DNA of 64,000 nucleotides from Ananas comosus (taxonomy: Eukaryota > Streptophyta > Magnoliopsida > Poales > Bromeliaceae), in NCBI RefSeq assembly GCF_001540865.1, contig NC_033632.1, forward strand, positions 525,471 to 589,470, read 5' to 3'. The notes under the pieces are model-generated. The model was not told the DNA's origin and searched no databases. It saw only the letters and a list, made by a program, of their open reading frames with translations. A program made the position numbers and the translations under genes. Of this stretch, positions 12,906 to 26,158 are shown piece after piece (positions within the stretch are counted from its first letter, which is position 1; the number at the start of each line of letters is the position of its first letter).

Positions 12906-15184
12906 ATGGAAACCCTACCCTCGAGCTACAAGGAGAACGACGAGGACGAGGAGCCAATGTGGAGCGACGCCCTCGACCCCATCCCATCTCCTCCTTCTCC
13001 TCCTCCCTCCGCCGCCGCCGCCGCCGCCGCCGCCGATGCCCCTCCTCTCCCCGCTCCTCCCTCCGCCTCCGCCTCGGCCTCGAAGAAGCCGAAGAAGAAG
13101 AGCAACAACGTGTGGACCAAGTCCACCTCCCGNCCCGAACCCCAATCCAACGGCCACGCCTACCCAGCCGGCGCCGACGATCCTCCCCCGCCGTCCGATG
13201 ACGACGCCGACGACCCCGACGACGACGACGACGACGACGACTCCGCCCCGGCGAGGAAGAAGCAGAAGCCCCTCTCCGCCTTCGCCTCCGCCGCCGCCGC
13301 CGCAGCCCCTCCTCTCCCCGCTCCTCCCTCCGCCTCCGCCTCGGCCTCGAAGAAGCCGAAGAAGAAGAGCAACAACGTGTGGACCAAGTCCACCTCCCGC
13401 AAGGGCAAGAAGAAGTCCAAGCCCTCCCCCCACGCCCCCGCCCCGGAGGACACCGTCCTCATGACCCCGATGCCCCGCGGCTTCCCTGACCGCTCCGACG
13501 ACTCCCCCGACGCCCGCATCTGCCTCTCCCGCATCTACAAGGCCGAGAAGGTCGAGCTCAGCGACGACCGCCTCGCCGCGGGGAGCACCAAAGGCTACCG
13601 CATGGTCCGCGCCACCCGCGGCGTGATGGACGGCGCCTGGTTCTTCGAGATCAGGATCGTGCGGCTCGGGGAGACGGGCCACACCAGGCTTGGGTGGACC
13701 ACCGACAAGGGCGATCTACAGGCGCCCGTCGGGTACGACGGCCATAGCTACGGCTACAGAGATATCGATGGGACTAAGATTCACAAGGCCTTGAGGGACA
13801 AGTATGGGGAGGAGGCCTACACAGAGGGGGATGTGATTGGGTGTTATATTAGCCTCCCCGATGGGGAGGCGTATGCGCCGAAGCCGCCGCACCTGATTTG
13901 GTACAAAGGGCAGAGGTACGTCTACTCGGCCGACGGCAAGGATGAACCGCCCAAGGTAGTGCCTGGTGAGTTTCTTCCCTTGCCCAAAATCTTTTTTTTT
14001 TTTTTTTTTTTCCTTTTAGCTATTATGAATGTCTCGTCTCCTTTTCGGTAACTTTTGAAGTGTTCATGTGTTGCTGTTTTACCTGTTTGTGTTATAGGCT
14101 TTGTGATCATATATATTGATTAGCATTGTAGATTACACGCACACGAATGCATTTGATGTTGTTGCACTTGTCCTTGTGTGAATGAATGTTAGTAGAAGGG
14201 ACATTATTCTTACTATTAAACTGTGAAAAAAATCAAGGAGTATTGTGTAGTTCTGTTTGCAATTAACTTCTCTTTAATTCTAAGCTGTAATAGAATGGGG
14301 GAGTGTTGCTAAAGTTTATCTGTAAATCAAGTTGTTTTTGGAGCTGTTGACCATGGGTTGCAATTGCACAGGAATTGACTTTCAGCTTCCTACTCTTGTT
14401 TTAGTTTATTCTTTGATTTTTCTACCAATTTTTTATACATTATTATCTAGAACTGAAATGCTGTCGTCGTTCTTCCTTTCAATATTGGCTCAACGCGTGT
14501 CACTCGGGGATGGCACGGTATGGGCGGTGGTCCTGGAATACCGAATTGCTGTCCTAAGGGTACTGTTTAGCGACGAAATAAGGATTTAAGATTTGTTGGA
14601 AAGAAAAGCACTTGTTCCCCATTTAAATGTTTCCTTTCTTGTGCTCAGCGTCCATTCTCAATCTGGTTTCAGAGCTTACTTGGAGTTGAACTTCTTCTTG
14701 CAACTGCTGAAACATTTCGTAGTGAATTGTTTCATAATGAGTTGATTCTTTTCTTGCCCCTTCAGTTATGTAGTATTCTTCTGTTGTATTTGTTTGGACA
14801 AAAGAATGTTATTAGATTGTAGATCACTTTGTGGCTGAATAACTTTTTCTGAATTTGATCGCCGTAGAATTAAATCAGTCCTTAATCTCTTATTATTCCA
14901 ACTCTGCAGGGAGTGAGATATCTTTCTTCAAGAACGGGATATGCCAAGGTGTCGCCTTCACGGACCTTTTCGGTGGACGATACTATCCCGCGGCGTCCAT
15001 GTACACACTTCCTAACCAGCCCAACTGCGAGGTTCGGTTCAACTTCGGGCCTGATTTCGAGTTTTTTCCGCAAGATTTTGGTGGCCGTCCGACCCCCCGA
15101 CCGATGATCGAGGTTCCTTATCACGGCTATGATTGTAAGATTGATGGGCCTGCTGAAAATGGCGTTGCAGAGAAAACTAGTTAA
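12906..15184 (+). CDS. TRO: TRAUCO / Ash2-like SPRY-domain protein
   Basis: TRAUCO is the plant relative of Ash2L, a core part of COMPASS-type histone H3K4 methyltransferase complexes in the nucleus. Two exons, 12906-13965 and 14910-15184, join in frame (PG/SEI) to about 444 residues. The N-terminal third is low-complexity: Ala, Pro, Asp and Ser runs with Lys-rich patches ([16 protein letters not shown]). The SPRY domain follows from about residue 215 ([42 protein letters not shown]). It continues in exon 2 ([42 protein letters not shown]). The start ATG at 12906 is the first in frame that gives the acidic N-terminus typical of the family. A 95-base stretch of exon 1 is duplicated and its first copy ends at an N (13133), so the N-terminal length may be an assembly artefact. 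Confidence 0.9.
13038..13399 (+). repeat. 95-base duplication inside TRAUCO exon 1
   Basis: Bases 13038-13132 recur without visible change at 13305-13399 and encode the same Pro/Ser/Ala plus [16 protein letters not shown] segment twice. The first copy ends exactly at the N at 13133. Flanking sequence to the left of each copy differs (poly-Ala plus Asp in one, Ala-rich after an acidic run in the other). So it is either a real internal duplication or a mis-join between two contigs. Confidence 0.8.
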
Positions 15185-16042
15185 ATTCCATCTTCTTTTA
15201 AGTTTTGTTTTGTTTTTTAACTCTGGGGGAAGAGCAGAGATGAGGAGTGTTAGAAGAAGCCCTTTAAGTTGTACATTAGAAGGTGTAAGGCTGGTATATT
15301 AGCTGATTGCTGATTTCTGATTTTAACTTTTGCCTTTTCTATTATTTACTGACTTATTTTCAAGCAAGAAGATTTCGGCAATTGAAGAGCATCATGTATT
15401 TTTTTCTGAGAATGACGTGTTTGCATTAGGTAAATTAACCCATTGGTAAATTTCACTCCGGTCGTCCAACTTCTATTTATCACAATTGTTACTTGATGGA
15501 AACAGAAATCAAAGTTGTCAATTGCAATAAATTAATAGATAGTAAACTAAGTGAAATATCATCTTTATCTCTGTCATCGAATCTGTAATTTGCCCTGCTA
15601 ACTTATTTTTCAAATTCTTTATACTGGAGTATAATCTAAACAAGAAAAATCAGGTTAAAAGACTTTACGTAAAAGCCATATTAACTCAAATATTGGTCTT
15701 CTTGTTTTTAATTTCTTATTATTAGTGAGATGAGGTCACTTTTGATCAAGGACAATTGAGATTGCTGTTTTATATTTTAAAACTTGTTCTAATTAGTTGT
15801 CTCAGCAATTTCTTTCAGCCAGAAAGTGTTGCAAAAAAGGTGGACCTCACACCAAGCCAACACTTTTCCTTATCTTTTCCTTTATAGATAGGAACAAATG
15901 CTTCAGCATTTGAAGCACCAAAATATCTCAGCAAGAGGAATGTGTGAAGCCTAAAAAGGAAGCCTACTATTGCATTGTGTATTGAAGACTCTGGTCTCCT
16001 GCTATTGTTACTATTGTTTTATCTTCTTAGCAAGATCAACAT
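15185..16042. other. Intergenic, TRAUCO 3' flank and sigma-factor 5' flank
   Basis: AT-rich sequence with no credible open frame, repeat or RNA gene. The first few hundred bases are probably the TRAUCO 3' UTR. Confidence 0.4.
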
Positions 16043-18535
16043 ATGGTAATGCATGCATGCACCTTGAATTCCCCCTCCACCACTGCCACTCTCTCACTCC
16101 CTCTCCACCATGCTTTGCTCTCCAAGCCCACACTCCAATTTCCCCAATCTCTGTCCTCGCCATCATCGCCATCTCTCTCTCTTCCTCCCGTCATCACCAA
16201 CCATACCACTTTTCACCTTGTAGTTGTGCCCGAGGACTCTCAGGCAATCAGTGGGGTGAGTTCTTCATCGCGGGATTTTAGCGAAGGAATCGCAAAGGAT
16301 AATAATATTGTGCTGGAAAGGAGAAGGAAAAGGAGGTGGAGGAAAAGGACGAGGAGAAAGAATGCTGATTTGCGCTCAGAATCGGATGACGAGGAGGAGG
16401 ATGGGAGAATGTTCAGGGCAGTAGAACAACGTCGTTTTTCGAAGGTGGAGAAATCGAGATATCTTACACGAAGGCAGGAGGCACAATTCTCTCTTTATCT
16501 CAAGGTTGGTTGTTCATCTTGGTATACACAAGCTGCAATTGTGATTTGCTTGTTATAGGTTTATCTGGTTTTAAAGTTGCTCGTTAATCACATAATTCTC
16601 ACTTTCCAATAGAGAGATTGAGGAGAAAGAATACAAAATCTGATGACCCTTTCATTATGTGACATAGCTTTTCTGAGTCTCTAAGAGTTATGAGCTGGTC
16701 GCAAACATTACATCCCAATGTAATTGGCACCATGAAAGTAGTCATGTATCATGTAAATGGTAAATCACAGTTTCATAAATTAAATCTCAGTGTGACGGTC
16801 ACTGCCATAGGATTAGAACGAAAACTCTATTATCTTATCTTTTATACTAGAAAAGCAGTCGAAATAGTTACAATATATGTCTAAATGAGTGTATGCAGGA
16901 GGAGGCCATGCTAGAGAAAGAAAACAACCAAATGGGGGAGTTCACTTCAACAACATCAGCTGAGTTGATAAGGAGAAGCAGCAGAGACAAAGCATTGTTG
17001 AGAGCGCGAGAGAGTAGAGAGAGGATCATCCTCAGCTACAAGCGCCTCGTCGTCTCCATTGCTTCTACCTACCAAGGCAGAGGACTCGGCCTTCAAGACC
17101 TCATCCAGGCTAGTTATCCATTCTCTGAAAAACAATTCTAAGATCTGTTTAAAATATCAAAATAATGCAATATTGGCATTATTTGATATTGGCAGCATGT
17201 CACCCCTTTAACTAAGTTATCATTGGTAAAAGTTAAATCATTTAACAACGCTGGTGTTGCACAAAGAAGGATAGTTGAGATATGTAGCCATATGTACATG
17301 TAATAATTTTCATACTATATTCAAACTAGCTTTGAATTGCGCTTCAATTGGAAAGCATACGAACCATGATCAATCAATGATTCCATAAGGGCATGCAATT
17401 TAAATGCTAATGTTGGAGCAGTAGCAGGTTTCAGCTATCTGATTGTTTGAAATGTATTTCAGGAAGGTTGCATAGGACTTCTTCGAGGTGCGCAGAGATT
17501 TGATCACAAGAAAGGATATAAACTCTCGACTTACGTCTATTGGTGGATCAAGCAAGCGATCGTCAGAGCCATCGTTAACAAGTCAAGGATTGTGAGATTG
17601 CCGGTAAGTGATTATTTTTTTTTTTCCATTTTCATAGAATTTCTTAAATAATAAATGTTTTATTTTTCCTCTTCTTCTGGTTGTGTCTAATGACTAATAA
17701 GTGCAAACCTAGCATTTGTGTAGGGTAGCTTGTGTGAGGCGGCGAACAGAGTCGCAGAAGCTAATTCGATACTAAGAAGGCGATTAGGGAGATGGCCTAC
17801 TTACGAAGAAATCGCCGACTTTGTACATGTAGGTGTTTCTAGTGTTCGAATCATTAGTGAGAGGATTAGACATCCGATTTCGATTGATCAACCAGTGAAC
17901 AAGGAAGGTTTGTCACTCAAGGTAAAAAGCTAATTTCTTTTCTCATTGCATCCATGAAACAAAAAAAAAAAAAAAAGGTTTGGGTTAGTGCTGTTCACTC
18001 TTTGGGTTTTTAGTTCTTCTACGAGTGTTATGCGGTTTTCTTTAATTTTGTTTATGTCCAGGTTATTTGCAAACTATATATTTATGGGTTATATTTGGCA
18101 ACATAAAACACAAATGCAGGAGTTACTTTAAGTTCATTTTATTTTGAATAATTGAGTATATGAACTAAGCAACTCAAGGAAAGTAAAAGAAGCGAAAACA
18201 TAAAGAATGCGCATTGCGCACATATTATTTTCTTTATTCAATCTTTATTGCAGGAAATTATTCTGGGACCTGATGAAATACGACCGGAGACGATTGTCAC
18301 AAGACAAATAATACTGAGGACTTTGGAGGAGCTTCTCAAGACGCTGAGTGCGAGGGAAGAACACATCATGAGATTACACTACGGTTTGAATGGCGAAACA
18401 GCGCGATCATGCGAAGAGATCGGGAAATTGATGAATCTTTCCAGAGAGAGGATTCGACAAATTCATGGCAATGCATTAGCAAGACTAAAGGAAGAGAAGG
18501 GTCTGATAGAAAGCTTGTGGCAAAATTCTTTATAG
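16043..18535 (+). CDS. Plastid RNA polymerase sigma factor (sigma-70 family)
   Basis: Nuclear-encoded sigma factors direct the plastid-encoded RNA polymerase to promoters. Exons 16043-16504, 16899-17108, 17463-17603, 17724-17921 and 18254-18535 join in frame to 430 residues. The first about 100 residues are Ser/Pro/His-rich, fitting a transit peptide, followed by a basic and then acidic linker (RRRKRRWRKRTRRKNADL, DDEEED). Region 1.2 is suggested by RYLTRRQEAQFSLYLK. Region 2 is clear ([55 protein letters not shown]). Region 3 contains RRRLGRWPTYEEIADFVHV. Region 4 has LSAREEHIMRLHYGLNGE and the helix-turn-helix CEEIGKLMNLSRERIRQI. The intron after 17108 needs a GC donor (CAG/GCTAGT); only that choice restores LIQEGCIG. 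Which SIG subgroup it is (SIG1, SIG3 or SIG4-like) I cannot settle. An ATG at 16055 is an alternative start. Confidence 0.9.
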
Positions 18536-18884
18536 AAATTTCATACAAAGTTATCCAAGTCATCAATTATAGGATCATTACGGAGACTAATAAAATTGGA
18601 GAAGCCAAAGCAGTATCAAGTTCATGTTCTTGTATAAAAGTTTCTTCTTTTATTTCTTCTCCGCAACTATGTGTAGAATTCACAGTCATAGAAAAATGTC
18701 TCTTTAAACAAAAATTATGTTTTTCTTTTCTGTTTTTTTTTTCTGGATGTTCCATGGTCTAAGCATAATCTGTTAGTTATAAACTAGAGTGGTGGACATC
18801 TATTATACGCTGTAAGTTACTTATCTATTGCTAAATAGTCCCTGAATAAACAAAAGTGCAATACTAATATAAAATATCCTCCGG

Positions 18885-19205
18885 TTCTTAAGCTTAGAGA
18901 TAAAAATTTAAATATCCATTTGCACGGATTATGTCAACAAGATATTAGCACAATATAATTTATATACTGATGACACAGTTCAAAATTTTTTATTCTTTAA
19001 ATTAATAAGTAATTTTTCTAATAAAGTTTAAAAAATTTGATAAAGATATATAATAAGCAATTAAAATATTTTGGTGCTAAAAAAAATAAATATTTTATAT
19101 CATTATATATTGATACATATGTATTTTTTATAATCGGCACGCATCAGCTCGGTGCGGCACGTACTGTGCCTTATCGTGTTAATAAATTTTCTGCACTACT
19201 TAGTG
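18885..19205. repeat. Dispersed repeat, relative of 2725-3060
   Basis: This shares the AT-rich core and the GGCACG...GTGCGGCACGTACTGTGCC end with the element in the Miro intron, in the same orientation. It is non-coding and sits between the sigma factor and p44 genes. Just downstream (19380-19510) the phrase ATACAAAAGGTT(A/G)GG occurs twice. Confidence 0.5.
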
Positions 19206-19632
19206 TCATAACACTTAAATTTTTATTAAGAGGTGTTTGGATGAAATAAGGGAACGAAGTCGAGATCCACAAAAGTCCTCGTGAATCATGGACTTCGAGA
19301 ACATGCAGCATCTTATTGTTAGTAGGCGAAGGAATAACCATACAGATACAACTTATCAAATTTAAAAACAAAGTTTAAACGAAGGACCAATGTGCTAGAT
19401 ACAAAAGGTTGGGAACCTAATTACAAATGATACTGTTAGAAACTATAAACGGTTAGGGATTAGTATTAGGCCAGGATACAAAAGGTTAGGGACCTCGTTG
19501 CAATAGTTTTTGTGTCGGAAACGGAAGTGCGATATCTCGAGCTGCTTGGGTACCAAAGTAACAATTTACCCCGAACAATTGGTTCTTCGAGTTCTACACA
19601 TACTACTCCTTTGGTTTCTCTCTCTCACCACC

Positions 19633-22600
19633 ATGAGCGGCGGCGTTGCGGCGATCCGCGGCGGCTTCGACCACCCGATGGGCGGCGACGGCGAGAGGAA
19701 GAAGCGCCGCGCCGAGGAGGAGGAGGAGGACGACGAGGACAACGATGGGAGAGGCATGGACGCGTGGGCGTGGGAGGCGCTCCAAGAGGACGAGGCGGGG
19801 CTCCTACGGCCCCTCGACTCCAAAACCCTAGTCCACGCCCAGTATCGGAAGCGCCTCCTCCTCAGATCCTCCGCTCCTTCCTCTTCCTCCTCTCGGATTC
19901 AAAAGGGCCTCATTCGGTACCTCTACGTCGTCTTCGATCTCTCTCGGGTTCGTCTACGCCACGCTCTGTTTTTGAATCGAATCTGATTAGAACTCAGTAG
20001 ATTTCAGTTAGAAGAACCACTTGATTTGATTCAACTAGAAATGAATGTTGCTGTTTGGAACAAAATTGGAGTTGAATTTGATTCGATGTGTGTCTGCTTT
20101 TCATAAACATATTGTTGATTAAATAGTTAGAAAGCTAGTATGTCTATTTTACTAGGCCGGGTATTTTTAAGCTTTTGATACATCATAACTAACATCAAAT
20201 GGATTCTTATCAAATTCCATCTCAAATGATGAAATTTGATTGTATTTTGTGAGATCCCGGGTCAATTGAAATCACATTAACTAATTTTTCTAAATAAAAC
20301 TATAATTCCATTTTCGTAGAATTCGTGGATTTGAGACAGCGGAATTGGGTGTTAGTTTTAGTCGTTGGTGTGATTCTGGTGGTATTGATTTATTTAGTGT
20401 GGCATGGAACCTTGCGTTATAAAGTTAGAAGACATATCTTGATAGGGAAAAGCGAGGGTTTTGGGGTTTAACTATGCTTATCTTTTGTGTCTGAACCATA
20501 ACTAGACCTCTTATTCATCTTGGATGAATTTGATATATCCTGCTTATCTATTATACCCGTGTTTTCACACTAATTTTTAACTACTGTAGGCAGCTTCAGA
20601 GACAGATTATCGCCCTAGTCGAATGGTGGTGGTCGCTAAATGTGCCGAGGCATTCATCAGGGAGTTCTTCGATCAAAACCCATTGAGCCATATCGGTCTC
20701 GTGACAATAAAAGACGGTGTTGCTCAACGGCTAACAGATATAGGAGGTAGTCCAGAGTCACAAATTAAGGCATTGATGGGAAAGCTCGAATGTTCTGGCG
20801 ATGCTTCCTTGCAGAATGCCCTAGAACTTGTTCATGGATATCTGAACCAAATCCCTTCTTATGGCCACCGCGAAGTCTTAATCCTGTATTCTGCTCTCAA
20901 TACCTGCGATCCAGGGGATATAATGGAGACAATTCAGAAATGCAAGCAGGCTAAGATTAGGTGCTCAGTTATTGGCCTAGCAGCTGAGATTTTCATATGT
21001 AAGCATTTGTGTGAGGAGACCGGAGGATCCTATACTGTGGCTCTGGATGAGGTAAGCATCATCTGCTTATCCTGTTACCTTTGGTACAGATCAGTTCAAG
21101 AATAACATTAATGGGGACACAATAGGATAATAAGTAAAAATGTATGGGGGCACCCTCAACTGTAGGCCATTTTGAGTTACACTGCCCAACCATTGTTGTT
21201 GTTGTTGATATCTTCTCAATTTTTGCATGTTTTGATTGGAATTATTTTCATCAAATAATGGCTTTTTTCGGCAGTTCATTCTTATTGTTATCAGAGCGTA
21301 TAGTTCATCAGCTGAAACTTAATCAAAATGAAGAATAACTGAATAAGTTGATGGGTTGCCAATAGAAAAAGCTGGAGAGTCTACTTCAAATCTTCATACA
21401 TATTGAGTTTTCTTATGTCATAATGGCCTGTAGCCTATAGTCCATCACCTGTACATATAGAGGGATAACAGTAGTGTTTGCACAGAACTGTACCAATGAG
21501 TGTTGGAAAAGTTGTTCTTCAGTTATCTTAGAACAGCCCTGTCTGACTGTAATAATCGACTTTTTATCTTGTTTAGCAAAACAAGGGGGATAATCTGAGT
21601 TGTCATGTAACTCATGTTGTGTGTGAGACTAATGTAGCCTTCTGAATATGTGCACACTGTATTGAAGTAACATGACATATATTTATCCTTGCAGTCACAT
21701 TTCAAGGAATTGTTACTGGAGCACGCTCCTCCACCCCCTGCGATAGCAGAATATGCCGCTGCTAATTTGATCAAGATGGGGTTTCCTCAGAGAGGGGCAG
21801 AGGGTGTTATCTCTATTTGTTCATGCCACAAGGAAATAAAGGTTGGCGGTGGCTATACTTGTCCGAGATGCAAGGCCCGTGTATGTGAGCTGCCCGCTGA
21901 GTGTAAAATTTGTGGATTGACGCTGGTCTCTTCTCCTCACCTAGCGAGATCTTACCACCATCTTTTCCCTGTAACACCATTTGATGAAGTATCATCTATG
22001 TTTTCAAGCAAATTGAATCAGAAGGCACCACAAACTTGTTATAGTTGCCAAGAGAGCCTCGCCGGCCACGGTAAGCATAGATTCTTAGAGTTCTTACTGT
22101 CATACCTTAGCTTATATACATACATAATCTCGTGCATGCTGCAGACATGCATACATACAGACATTCAATGAGGCATCCTCCATGTTTTTGGAGCTTGTTA
22201 TGTGGATATGCATTAAGAGATCTCAACATTGTCCCTTTTAATGGTTGATTCAAGGTGTTTTGTCTCTCTTTAACAGTCAAACATGATTGGAATTTGGTCA
22301 ACTTTTGTTACAGAGAGTTATTGGATGTCTAGATCAAGAATAATGGGTCTAATTTCCCATTGGGTGATAGTATACTATGCTCGAGAAGCATGTTCAATTA
22401 ACGCTCTGCAAACTTCAGCCCAGTTGGTGCATGGGTTAAAGAGCTCCAAAGCTTACGAAATTTTGTATCTTGATATCTCAAACAGCTTAAATCACATTTA
22501 ACAGTACGACTCGTTAGCCTTCAAAAGAATCAGCTGGGTTCTTCTCTCCATTAGTGGAGTTGTTTATGTTTGCAATATAACATCAATGTGTTCTTCTTCT

Positions 22601-22949
22601 TCTTCTTTTTACCCTTTATCAATGAGTGCCTCCTTTTATTTTGTTTATTAATCATCGAAGTTGCTCTGTTCTAGTATTCTGCTGTTCGACCGAAACAGTT
22701 GACACGAATCATCAAACTGACTCATTTAAGTTCTTTTTAGTCGACAGAAATCATCAAACGACAGAAATCATCAAACTGACTCATTTAAGTCCCTTTTATA
22801 ACTGCGAATTCTTTGCAGGGAATAAATCCAATCTCCACGTTACCTGTCCGAAGTGCAACCAACACTTTTGCCTCAACTGCGATATCTACATTCACGAGAG
22901 CTTGCACAATTGTCCCGGTTGCGAGAGCCACCGGAGCTTGCCTATGTAA
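19633..22949 (+). CDS. GTF2H2: TFIIH subunit p44 (GTF2H2/SSL1 homologue)
   Basis: p44 is a core TFIIH subunit that stimulates the XPD helicase in nucleotide excision repair and transcription initiation. Exons 19633-19947, 20590-21051, 21695-22070 and 22819-22949 (all GT-AG) give 427 residues, near the plant length. After an acidic N-terminus (residues 20-45) comes a von Willebrand A domain, from about residue 90 (LYVVFDLSRAAS, a variant of the usual DxSxS metal site) to about 260. A first zinc motif reads CPRCKARVCELPAECKICGL. The C-terminal C4C4 RING-like domain reads CYSCQESL, then CPKCNQHFCLNCDIYIHESL, then CPGC. The start at 19633 opens the frame in a very GC-rich first exon. Nothing in the gene looks broken. 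Confidence 0.94.
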
Positions 22950-23547
22950 GAGCTTGAGTTATTTTTTTTCTTCTTTTCTTTTTCTCTTTTAAAAAAAAAA
23001 AAAAAAATTAATGTAGCATGGGGACGGTTATTTATTTGATGCCATTTTAAAGAAGCCAGAATTAAGAGCCAATGTAATTTGACCAACTCAATGTTGCTGC
23101 ATTAAAGGTTTGTATTTAATGCTATAGAGCAGCTCCAGTTTTTCGTTTTGGAGTAATGTCCAAAATTTACTTGAAAATTTTCCTCCCCTCTTAATGAGTA
23201 ATTAATTTTGTTAAAAGCACGTATCATTTTCTTTGTTTTTTGTGAATCTGCCTGTAGGCCCCTAAATTAAACGCCTGATGCAAGATTTAAATGAATAAAC
23301 ATGGTAATGTCTCACTCAAACAACTGAAATTGTTGCGTTCCTTTGAATCCCAAGAACAAAACATCGAAGATGTGAAGTACTAGTTATTATATTATAAACT
23401 TGAAATCTTATAAATAAAGGGAGATCTTATTTTTAAATTATATGCTCGTCCGCATGAGCCCAAACTTTCAAAAAAAAGAAAGAAAAGTTACTAGTACAGA
23501 ATGAATCAAAAATACACATACATTGCTCAGCACAATAAGCAAGCAAA
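22950..23547. other. Intergenic between convergent p44 and SLX1 genes
   Basis: Probably the two 3' untranslated regions. AT-rich, with a poly-T/poly-A stretch near 22965-23005 and no further gene seen. Confidence 0.4.
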
Positions 23548-24699
23548 TCAATTCAGAGCTGGACTTTGCCACTCAATTCCTAAGCAGCTGCAATCAAATT
23601 CTGTTTTGACTCTGTTCAAAGCAGCTTCTCTATGCTGCAAAACCGGATTTACAGCATTTTCTTCTTTCTTTTTCCGCGACATTTTTCTCGAGATGCTCTT
23701 CCACAGGGATTCAAACCTGCACGCTAAAAGATAAAACGAAAAAGTCTAAATCAACAAGGAATCCTGACACGGAAACAAAACGAGTGAAAAATCTTTGTAT
23801 ATCACGAATGTGGTTCACTAAATGATGCAAAAAGCTAACAACATCAATCATCAAGTATTTTCCGGAAACAAAAGTTAAAACTGCAACTGATGCGATAGTA
23901 AAAGATGCATGAGAATTAAACCAGAGAAGAACAGAGAAGAGATCTTATTATTTATTATTACCTTCGCTTCGGTCCACGAATCCTCGGATGATGCATGCAA
24001 GAGACCAAGGCCTTCCTGCAGATGCAGCTTTCGCCCCGCCTTTGATCTCGCCGTTATGTTGTTTCAAACTGGATAAGCATCATTTTTTATTTTATTTTAT
24101 TTTTTTATAATCCTATTCAATGGATCGTATTTGGGGGGCAATATGCAGCGATAGATGTACGTAAACATGCAATTTTTGCCGACCAACATTTAAATATTTA
24201 AAACAAGTGTAAATCACGTGAGATAATCCAATCAAATTGGTTAAAAATGAATGTTATATGCTCAAATTCAAGGATACATTAATCTAAAACAACACGAAGC
24301 TCATATAAAATTAGCTCAAAAGGAACAACTTGCAGGATGAATTCTAATAGATCCAATTCATTAAACAAACAAACAAAAAAAAAGGGGACAAATTCGCAGA
24401 GAAATAAGAGAGAGAGAGAGAGAAAAAAAAAAAAAAAGATGAGATCGAAATTACCGGCGCACGAAATTCGTGGTGACCCCGACGTAGGAGCGGTTCAATC
24501 GGGATGAGAGGATGAGGTAGACGCACCATTCGCTTTTAGGGCATCGGCTTCTTCGTCCCCCGCGACCGGGGGTGAGAGACGAGGACGAAGACGAGGACGA
24601 GGGAGAGGAAGCAACTGCGGTGGGAGAAAGCGCTTTTGGGGGAAGCCGATGAGAGGCGGGTTTGGTGGATCGGAAGCGCGTCGAGAGCTGCTTCCTCAT
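23548..24699 (-). CDS. SLX1: GIY-YIG structure-specific endonuclease, SLX1 type
   Basis: SLX1 with SLX4 cuts branched DNA such as Holliday junctions and flaps. Exons 24699-24455, 24068-23962 and 23723-23548 join in frame to 175 residues. After a Ser-rich N-terminus of about 55 residues comes the GIY-YIG core: WCVYLILSSRLNRSYVGVT, then NFVRRLKQHNGEIKGGAKAA. The expected Tyr pair, catalytic Arg and HNG motif are visible, followed by GRPWSLACIIRGF and the catalytic-Glu region ACRFESLWKSISRK. The C-terminus is a short Lys-rich tail without the RING/PHD finger of animal and yeast SLX1, as in short plant homologues. The last splice was chosen at 23723 because it yields EACRFESLW in frame. Confidence 0.88.
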
Positions 24700-25274
24700 C
24701 GTCGTCGATCGAACGACACACGAAGGATCGATGGATCTTTTTTTTTTTTCTTTTTTTTCTTTCTTTGTTCGTTATTTTTTTTAAAAAAAAAAATTATCAT
24801 CTCACGGTTTCTTCTTCGTTGTTTCAAGTAACTGCTTTTGGCTTTTCGGAGTCGGGGCTAAGGAAAAGCGCTTTTCGGAGAAGCTGATGAGGGACTTTGG
24901 TGGATCACTGGATTGGTATAAAAATATTATATTTTTATTTTAATAAAATTTAAATAGATTTTATTTTGCGTCGGTTCTGTAATTACAACAAAAAAAACAA
25001 AAAAAATCACTTTTTTTTGGTTTGATTTCACTTCTAATACTTTATTTTATCCCAAAAAAATAAAAAATAACTACTTGGATTCGTTGAGATTTGCTCAAAC
25101 TCAACTGAGCAAATTCTACGAATAGACTAGATTTGAGACTGATCATAAACCAACTTAAAAATCACAATCCAAATGCGCCATGATTGGGCTTTTTTCTAAC
25201 TTTGTTTTCCCTTCAACCTCTGTTTTTATTATCTGTATTTTACTTTACAGCAGAATTAAAAATATGAAGCAATA
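24700..25274. other. SLX1 upstream region, no gene seen
   Basis: Poly-T/poly-A rich sequence. AAAGCGCTTTTCGG phrases resembling the SLX1 first-exon region recur near 24858, perhaps a small local duplication. No coding region. Confidence 0.35.
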
Positions 25275-26079
25275 ACATTTGTTTTGAGACTAATTTATTA
25301 TTATTTTTATTTTTATTTTACTATAAGTAAGAAATTTAATTTTTTAATTAAATATTGGCTAAAATTTTGGTCTATGTCAAGGCCCATGGCCATGGCTAAA
25401 TTCAAAAGCATTCTCGCTGGCCAGCTTGTTTGTCCGCTAGTCATGACATGGCGGTGAAGCAAAGAACGTTTACCACAAGCCATGCATGGTCTCTTCTTGG
25501 AATTCAAATACATAATACATACGTGATACGTTTGTGTGTATATATATAGAGTACGCCTTGTGTACTTTCGAAAGTACGGAGTCATCCATATTTATAAATT
25601 ATTTTCGATAATAAGACATTCGATTCGACGATTAAATATAATCTACTTTATTAGAATTATTTAGAAATCAAATTTTATAATTTTTTGGCATCATTTATCA
25701 AACGATCAAAATGTCTCAAAAATAACTATTTTAACTATCGATATGACATGTTTTAAGTTTAACGGTGTAGAAGTATTCAAATTATATAAAAACTTAATAA
25801 AAAATTTTACTTAACATCGATAGCAAGATCAATACTTTCGATTTAAAATTTGAATCATTTATCACTGTTTTTTATGAGATTTTTATTTTCAGTCATTCAT
25901 TTTGAGGCTACTCATTTATTAGACAAACAAAATCAAAAAATTATGAAATTTGGTTTCCAGATATTTTCAATAGCGTAGATTATATCTAATAGAACCGATC
26001 GCTGAATCGGATGTCTTATCATCGAAAATAATTTATAAGTACGGAAGCCTCCGTATTTTTAAAAATACAGAAGCCTGGC

Positions 26080-26121
<42 letters not shown>

Positions 26122-26122
26122 G

Positions 26123-26158
<36 letters not shown>

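Noticed and set aside
12715..13534. Several long open frames on both strands over TRAUCO exon 1
   Set aside because: They are Pro/Arg/Gly-rich shadows of one GC-rich low-complexity exon; only the frame from 12906 continues into the SPRY domain.
24400..24450. Simple AG/A run near SLX1 intron 1 as a regulatory site
   Set aside because: Ordinary low-complexity sequence; nothing ties it to function.
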